Assembly: GCA_017625405.1 (NCBI GenBank)
Contig: JAGALB010000032.1
Coordinates: 1-51,572, forward strand
Direction: 5' to 3'
Origin: Ruminiclostridium sp.
GTDB lineage: Bacteria; Bacillota; Clostridia; Oscillospirales; Ruminococcaceae
Length of the DNA: 51,572 nucleotides
The notes under the pieces are model-generated. The model was given only the letters and a program-made list of their open reading frames with translations, was not told where the DNA came from and made no database searches. Numbering within the stretch: position 1 is the first letter of the stretch; every line of letters starts with the position of its first letter. Below, in pieces: positions 47,274 through 51,572 of this stretch. The position numbers and the translations under genes are program-made.

Positions 47274-48371
47274 ATGAAGAAATTAGGTTTTGGATGTATG
47301 CGCCTTCCGCTTCTTGACGGGAACGATCAGACAAGCTTTGATTATGATCAGATCTGCAAAATGGTTGATTCGTATCTGGAGCAGGGCTTTATCTATTTTG
47401 ATACTGCATATATGTACCATAGCGGAAAGAGTGAAAACTGCGTGAAGCAGGTGCTGGTTGATCGTTATCCCAGGGATAAATTCCTTCTTGCCGATAAGCT
47501 TCCTACAATGTCGCTGAATGAAGTTGACGACATGGAGCGTATTTTCAACGAACAGCTTACAAAGTGTGGTGTTGAGTATTTTGACTATTATCTTCTCCAT
47601 TGCTTAAGCACTAATCTTTATGAGGTTGCAGAGCGTCTCGGAGCTTTTCAGTTCGGTTTACAGAAAAAAGCTGAAGGAAAAATCAGAAAGCTGGGATTTT
47701 CTTTCCATGACAAGGCAGATGTTCTGGATAAGATTCTCACCGAGCATCCCGAAGTCGAATTTGTTCAGCTTCAGATAAACTATCTGGACTGGGAGGATGA
47801 TAATGTTCAGTCCCGCAAGTGCTATGAAGTAGCGAGAAAGCATGGTAAGGAAATCATTATCATGGAGCCAGTCAAGGGCGGTACACTTGCGAAAGTTCCT
47901 GCAAAAGCTGAACAGCTTCTGAAGGCTAAGGAGCCTGATTTATCCGTTCCGTCCTGGGCAATTCGTTTTGCTGCAGGTCTTGATGGTGTAATCATGGTGC
48001 TCAGCGGTATGAGCAATATGCAGCAGCTTACCGATAATACAGCTTATATGGCAGATTTCAAGCCTCTTACCAAGGAAGAAAAGGCGCTTGTGTTCAGGGT
48101 TGCCGATATTATCAACTCCACCGTTGAAGTTCCCTGTACAGCCTGCCGTTACTGTGTGGACGGATGTCCTATGAATATCCCGATTCCCGACTATTTTGCA
48201 CTTTTGAATGCGGAAAAGCAGGGAACATCCTCTGAAAGCGAATATACTAAGCTCACAGAACAGTATGGAAAGGCTTCTGACTGTATTGAATGCGGTCAGT
48301 GCGAAGGTCATTGCCCTCAGCAGCTTGAAATTATCAAGCGCTTGAAGGATGTAGCTAAGGTATTTGAATAA
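47274..48371 (+). CDS. Aldo/keto reductase with two C-terminal Fe4S4 clusters
   Basis: A 365-residue protein. The first 270 residues form the aldo/keto reductase barrel: [20 protein letters not shown] with the active-site Tyr, DKLPT (Lys) and YYLLHCL (His). The C-terminus has ferredoxin-like [18 protein letters not shown] and [13 protein letters not shown] clusters (Cx2Cx2Cx3CP), giving two Fe4S4 sites. Such proteins are common in clostridia, probably moving electrons between Fe-S and substrate; NAD(P)H use is uncertain. The gene starts 5 nt after DUF1893; SD CGAAAGG. Confidence 0.9.
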   Translation: MKKLGFGCMRLPLLDGNDQTSFDYDQICKMVDSYLEQGFIYFDTAYMYHSGKSENCVKQVLVDRYPRDKFLLADKLPTMSLNEVDDMERIFNEQLTKCGVEYFDYYLLHCLSTNLYEVAERLGAFQFGLQKKAEGKIRKLGFSFHDKADVLDKILTEHPEVEFVQLQINYLDWEDDNVQSRKCYEVARKHGKEIIIMEPVKGGTLAKVPAKAEQLLKAKEPDLSVPSWAIRFAAGLDGVIMVLSGMSNMQQLTDNTAYMADFKPLTKEEKALVFRVADIINSTVEVPCTACRYCVDGCPMNIPIPDYFALLNAEKQGTSSESEYTKLTEQYGKASDCIECGQCEGHCPQQLEIIKRLKDVAKVFE

Positions 48372-48375
48372 AATT

Positions 48376-48410
48376 AAAGCCGAACGGTTTTTCCGTTCGG
48401 CTTTTTGTGA
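48376..48410. terminator. Bidirectional terminator after the aldo/keto reductase gene
   Basis: Perfect 12-bp stem AAAGCCGAACGG/CCGTTCGGCTTT (loop TTTTT) with T-run after and A-rich before; also serves the convergent lipoprotein gene. Confidence 0.9.
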
Positions 48411-48425
48411 ATATTATAAATTGAA

Positions 48426-49001
48426 TTATGCACCAACTGCTGCCTTGAGGGCATCAGCTGCCTTTGCTGCGTCCTTGCAGCAGAGGAGGTATAAATAGTC
48501 GCCTGCTTCGCCTACAACTGTCTGGTCAGCTGTTTCCTGCTGTTCGGGGTAGAAAGCAACTTCAGTCTTGAGCTGGTTCATACGGTTGTTGAGGTGTTCG
48601 AGAGCTGCATCCTTCTGACCTTCAGCGGGCTTAACGATTGTAAGTTCGATAAGGTGTGCGCTCATCATGTGCATTGTAATGCTGTATTCGGAGAATAGGG
48701 AGAGATCGTATCCGAGAACATCTGTAAGGATAGCTTCATCTTCAACTAAACCAATAGCAGGGAGTTCAACGCCGCTGTTGATTACAACATCAGAAAGTGC
48801 CTGGCAGGATAAGTCGCTTGCGGGAGCATCTGTTTCTGCTTCGGGAGCTTCTTCTTCAATGTCTGTTACATCTTCAACAACTGCTTCTGTTGTAGTTGTT
48901 TCTACGGGAGTTGTAGTTGTTGTTTCTTCCTTTGCACCGCAGGAAGCTGCTGTTACGATAAGTGCTGCTGTAAGAATTACTGCTAAAATTTTCTTGCTCA
49001 T
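48426..49001 (-). CDS. DUF4358-domain lipoprotein
   Basis: A 191-residue exported lipoprotein: signal peptide with lipobox TAASC (Cys21), then a Thr/Glu-rich linker (TTTTTPVETTTTEAVV) and an acidic stretch (about 25-60), and a C-terminal domain matching DUF4358 (SVVINSGVELPAIG to YLLCCKDAAKAADALK). Function unknown; probably cell-surface. SD GAAAGGA. The next upstream gene is GH26 (minus strand, 45 nt away); a shared transcript is plausible. Confidence 0.85.
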   Translation of the reverse strand: MSKKILAVILTAALIVTAASCGAKEETTTTTPVETTTTEAVVEDVTDIEEEAPEAETDAPASDLSCQALSDVVINSGVELPAIGLVEDEAILTDVLGYDLSLFSEYSITMHMMSAHLIELTIVKPAEGQKDAALEHLNNRMNQLKTEVAFYPEQQETADQTVVGEAGDYLYLLCCKDAAKAADALKAAVGA

Positions 49002-49046
49002 TGTTTTTGATTCCTTTCGTTTTCCCGTTTTACGGGATTTGTTGTT

Positions 49047-50171
49047 TTATTTAAGTATGCTTCCGTCACGGAAACGCTCGGGAAGACTTTCAGAGCCCTT
49101 ATAGAAGGGCAGGTCTGACAGATTGATACAACGCTCGTTTTTCAGCGTTTTCATTAAGAACACTTCGCTCATGTACTTCTGGTTGCAAAAAGGAAGATTT
49201 TTTTCATCAAAAATCGGTTTCCAGCCTTCCACTGCATAAACAAAGCTTCCCCACCAGGGCAGCCACCACAGCCATTTAACGTTATCCTTGGCCATTTCAT
49301 CAGGGTCGGGAATAAATCCGCATTCGCTGAGGGTTGCCATTTTGTTGTGAGTATATGAAACAAGATAATCGAATCTTTCTTTCTGTGATGAATGGTCATC
49401 TGGCAGCTGGCTATAAATGTCGTCGCCGCATATGTCATAGGTATTCGGATGAACAGCCATACTTTTATCCTGTCCGTTCCATACCCAGATTATGTTTGTA
49501 AGCTTATGGTAATTTTCAATTCTGTCAAAAATCATATACCACAGCTTCTTGTAAGCTTCGGTGCTTTCTTCGGGACAGTCCTTTCTGCGTCCCCACCAGA
49601 ACCAGTCGCCGTTTGCTTCGTGGAGCGGTCTGAAAAGAACAGGTATATTTTCATCCTCGAATTTCTTCAGCATCATTGCTGCTTTATCAATTCTTGAAAT
49701 AACAAAATCATATTCACGGGTGCCATATTCAACGGCTCTGAGTAAATCGAAAGATGTTTTATGGTTATAGCTTGTCGTTTTATAATAGAATGACCAGCAG
49801 CAGTTTTCCATATCGTCAAGATTATCGGGAGCATACCAGTGCCAGCACATAGTTATGATACAGCCTGTATCTTTTGCCCATTTTATGGCACGGTTTACCT
49901 GATCGTCACCTTTTACCTTATCCATATCCATAAGGTCATAGCCTCGTATAGCAGGCAATTCACCGGTTGAACGCCAGTAAACAACGTCTTCAAGCTCTTC
50001 TCTCTGAAGATATTGCTGACCGGAAAGAACTTTTTTACCGTATATGCTTTTTAAATATTCAAAAAGCTCAACAGCTTCCTTGCTTGCATGGTCGGAAACA
50101 AGTTTGTCGGATGATATTTCTTTCTTGTCAAGCTCAGCGATAAGCTTTGCTATGTCAGTTCTGTATTCCAT
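49047..50171 (-). CDS. Glycoside hydrolase family 26 (beta-mannanase-like)
   Basis: A 374-residue TIM-barrel hydrolase. The acid/base Glu185 lies in the hallmark FRPLHEANGDWFWWG and the nucleophile Glu283 in TLSECGFIPD. GH26 enzymes cut beta-1,4-mannan or, less often, beta-1,3-xylan/mixed-linkage glucan. No signal peptide and no CBM, so it is a cytoplasmic enzyme acting on imported oligosaccharides. Its own minus-strand promoter lies at 50216-50244. SD AGAGG. The DUF4358 lipoprotein gene follows 45 nt downstream. Confidence 0.9.
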   Translation of the reverse strand: MEYRTDIAKLIAELDKKEISSDKLVSDHASKEAVELFEYLKSIYGKKVLSGQQYLQREELEDVVYWRSTGELPAIRGYDLMDMDKVKGDDQVNRAIKWAKDTGCIITMCWHWYAPDNLDDMENCCWSFYYKTTSYNHKTSFDLLRAVEYGTREYDFVISRIDKAAMMLKKFEDENIPVLFRPLHEANGDWFWWGRRKDCPEESTEAYKKLWYMIFDRIENYHKLTNIIWVWNGQDKSMAVHPNTYDICGDDIYSQLPDDHSSQKERFDYLVSYTHNKMATLSECGFIPDPDEMAKDNVKWLWWLPWWGSFVYAVEGWKPIFDEKNLPFCNQKYMSEVFLMKTLKNERCINLSDLPFYKGSESLPERFRDGSILK

Positions 50172-50215
50172 AGTCTGTACCTCTTAAAAAGGGCGGGTGT
50201 TTTATTTCTTTAGGA

Positions 50216-50244
50216 ATTATAACATATAATACAAATGTTTGCAA
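50216..50244 (-). promoter_or_regulatory. Promoter of the GH26 gene (minus strand)
   Basis: Minus-strand TTGCAA (50239-50244), 17 nt, TATAAT (50216-50221). The remaining intergenic stretch to 50337 shows nothing further. Confidence 0.75.
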
Positions 50245-50337
50245 CTTGGCTAAATAGCTGAAAATAAACGTTTTCTATGGTTGTTTTGGTGCAATACATA
50301 GAAAGTCAGAATTGCACATTAAAGTTTATAAAAACAC

Positions 50338-50366
50338 TTGACAAAATAAAGGTAATATGTTACACT
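50338..50366 (+). promoter_or_regulatory. Promoter of the marR-type/flavodoxin operon
   Basis: TTGACA (50338-50343), 17 nt, TACACT (50361-50366). Confidence 0.8.
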
Positions 50367-50389
50367 TTATTAAACTGTAATATATTACC
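50351..50389 (+). promoter_or_regulatory. Paired palindromic operators for the MarR-type regulator
   Basis: GGTAATATGTTACA (50351-50364) and TGTAATATATTACC (50376-50389) form an inverted pair with one mismatch; each core (GTAATATGTTAC and GTAATATATTAC) is itself nearly or fully palindromic. The first overlaps the promoter spacer and -10, the second lies at or just past the transcription start. Center-to-center spacing is 25 bp. Typical for MarR autorepression. Confidence 0.75.
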
Positions 50390-50403
50390 TATATGGAGGG
50401 CGT

Positions 50404-50880
50404 ATGAACATATCAGATGTTATAAAGAATGAAAAGGTTGATTTTTCGGGTATTGAATCATCATATTTCCTTATTGGACTGATCAGTGCTTTTGAAAATC
50501 GTTTTCAGGCAATGGCTGACAAGGCAATGGGCGAAATAAGCTGGAAACAGTTTTTTGCTGTTATTTGTATTAATCTGTGCAAGGAAAGTCCGACTATAAA
50601 TGAACTTGCGGAAATTATGGGAAGCTCACACCAGAATGTGAAGCAGATACTTTTGAAGCTTGAAAAAAAGGGATTTATATCATTTTCTCAGGATGAAAAA
50701 GATAAACGCAAACAGCGTATTGGTCTTACTGAATTTTGCAAGGAGTTCTGTAAAAAAAACGACTCTGAAAGTATCAGAATCATGAAAAATATGTTCAATG
50801 GTGTATCTGAAGAACAGCTTCAGGCTACAATAAAAACTTTAATTCAGATTGAAGATAATCTGAAAGCCATCAGTAATTAA
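50404..50880 (+). CDS. MarR-family transcriptional regulator
   Basis: A 158-residue winged-helix regulator. The HTH is PTINELAEIMGSSHQNVKQILLKLEKKGFI (about 64-93) and the wing FSQDEKDKRKQRIGLTE. Helical dimerisation ends flank it. No redox Cys near the N-terminus of the OhrR type is seen. It probably represses its own promoter through the paired operators just upstream and so also the following flavodoxin gene (13 nt gap). SD GGAGGG. Effector unknown; oxidative or xenobiotic stress is typical. Confidence 0.9.
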   Translation: MNISDVIKNEKVDFSGIESSYFLIGLISAFENRFQAMADKAMGEISWKQFFAVICINLCKESPTINELAEIMGSSHQNVKQILLKLEKKGFISFSQDEKDKRKQRIGLTEFCKEFCKKNDSESIRIMKNMFNGVSEEQLQATIKTLIQIEDNLKAISN

Positions 50881-50893
50881 TATGGGGGTAACT

Positions 50894-51418
50894 ATGAAAG
50901 GAATAATTTTATATCAGTCAAAATATGGTGCGACGAAGAAATATGCTGAATGGTTAGGTGAAGCAACAGGATTTGATGTTATACAGACCAAGCAAGCTAA
51001 AATCAAAATGTTGGATGAGTACGAAGCAATAGTTCTTGGTGGTGGTGTATACGCTTCAGGTGTACTCGGGTTATCTTTTATAAAGAAAAACATAGCAGCA
51101 CTGAAAGGTAAGAAACTTGCAGTTTTTTGTGTCGGTGCATCACCTTATGATGAAAAGGCTGTATCACAGGCACGTGAGCTTAATTTTAAAGGTGAAATGC
51201 AGGATATTCCTTTATTTTACTGTCGTGGCGCATGGGATGAGGATAAAATGTCTTTCGGTGACAGAACACTGTGCAGGATGTTACAGAAGGCAGTGGCTAA
51301 GCAGGATCCTGACACATATGAGCCGTGGCAGAATGCATTGATGTGTTCTGTCGGACAGAAATGTGACTGGACTGATAAGAAATATCTTGAACCACTGATT
51401 GAATATCTTGCTAAATAA
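50894..51418 (+). CDS. Flavodoxin-domain protein
   Basis: A 174-residue flavodoxin-like protein: phosphate-binding loop YQSKYGATKKYAEWL at the N-terminus and VLGGGVYASGV (FMN contact), with FCVGASPYDE in the core. It resembles HemG-type protoporphyrinogen oxidase flavodoxins, but that function is not assured. Start at 50894 (MKGIILYQS) is preferred; the GGGGG before it acts as SD and the ATG at 50882 only adds MGVT. It lies 13 nt after the MarR gene and so is probably autorepressed with it. A hairpin terminator follows. Confidence 0.88.
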   Translation: MKGIILYQSKYGATKKYAEWLGEATGFDVIQTKQAKIKMLDEYEAIVLGGGVYASGVLGLSFIKKNIAALKGKKLAVFCVGASPYDEKAVSQARELNFKGEMQDIPLFYCRGAWDEDKMSFGDRTLCRMLQKAVAKQDPDTYEPWQNALMCSVGQKCDWTDKKYLEPLIEYLAK

Positions 51419-51469
51419 ATAATACCGCCGTATAAGGTGGATATCCGTATAGAAGCTTTACAGGCATTA

Positions 51470-51516
51470 CTGAGGAAAACCCTTTTGTAAAAGGGCTTTT
51501 CCTCAGACTCCTTTCC
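51470..51516 (+). terminator. Hairpin terminator after the flavodoxin gene
   Basis: CTGAGGAAAA-CCCTTT / AAAGGG-CTTTTCCTCAG (51470-51506, one bulge), followed by ACTCCTTTCC. The T-tract is weak, but the stem is long. Confidence 0.65.
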
Positions 51517-51535
51517 GAAAACTTTTAATTTTAAT

Positions 51536-51572
51536 TTAAGCCTGACAGGGTAATTTACCCTGTCAGGCTTAA
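51536..51572. terminator. 18-bp perfect inverted repeat at the window end
   Basis: Left arm 51536-51553 and right arm 51555-51572 are exact complements around one T. A run rich in T and A precedes it on the minus strand, so it may end a gene arriving from the right. No gene is visible in 51419-51572. Confidence 0.65.

Overview
The window looks like a chromosome segment of a strictly anaerobic, low-to-mid GC Firmicute. The class Clostridia is well supported; a plant-fibre-degrading gut or rumen member of the Ruminococcaceae/Oscillospiraceae is my best guess. The basis is fermentation genes (AdhE, pyruvate formate-lyase, PFL activase), a reverse-type rubrerythrin, a CD1247-type zinc-ribbon protein, an NPTTG-anchored surface protein, CE2/GH43/GH26 carbohydrate-active enzymes, and near-consensus sigma-A promoters (TTGACA-17-TATAAT). 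The genus cannot be fixed from the sequence alone.

Layout. 1-2.1 kb: 3' end of a repeat-rich surface protein, a decayed prophage scrap (minor capsid protein 2 plus a small acidic ORF) and a tRNA-Pro(GGG). 2.1-4.2 kb: rubrerythrin with a PerR-like box, secG with a long Thr/Glu tail, and two small genes that overlap at their 3' ends. 4.3-5.7 kb: infC-rpmI-rplT with an attenuator-like leader and a probable AUU start. 6.7-20.5 kb: one long housekeeping operon (TrmH-family methylase, topA, trmFO, plsX, rnc, radical SAM, smc, ftsY, rdgB, yhbY, nadD, yqeK, rsfS). 20.5-24.9 kb: rpsU (58 codons) with a structured leader, yqeG, a TIM-barrel protein, aroQ, an M24 peptidase, efp and a CD1247-type protein. 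24.9-32.1 kb: FMN riboswitch-ribU, a 1-phosphofructokinase-type kinase, glmS with an FkbM methyltransferase and an exported protein, a class Ic aminotransferase and tRNA-Arg(CCG).

32.1-38.5 kb is an accessory stretch. It has a GNAT acetyltransferase behind a leader-peptide/alternative-hairpin region, a CE2-like lipoprotein esterase, a histidine phosphatase with a second GNAT, a divergent AraC regulator/GH43 pair, and a Cys-rich-domain/GNAT fusion. 38.5-45.4 kb is the mixed-acid fermentation cluster: adhE (two promoters, Rex operator on the second), an APH-like kinase, a PFL core without its glycyl-radical domain, a separate 80-residue glycyl-radical protein, and PFL activase. 45.5-51.4 kb: SDR - ECF S component - DUF1893 - Fe-S aldo/keto reductase operon, a DUF4358 lipoprotein, a GH26 mannanase-like enzyme, and a MarR/flavodoxin pair with two palindromic operators.

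How the parts fit. CE2 (cell-surface) and GH43/GH26 (no signal peptide, so probably cytoplasmic) suggest deacetylation outside and hydrolysis of imported oligosaccharides inside. The sugars feed glycolysis, and PFL plus AdhE dispose of pyruvate and NADH under Rex control. The most unusual feature is the pyruvate formate-lyase encoded as two polypeptides: catalytic core and radical-carrying domain are separate, each with its own ribosome binding site, immediately followed by the activase.
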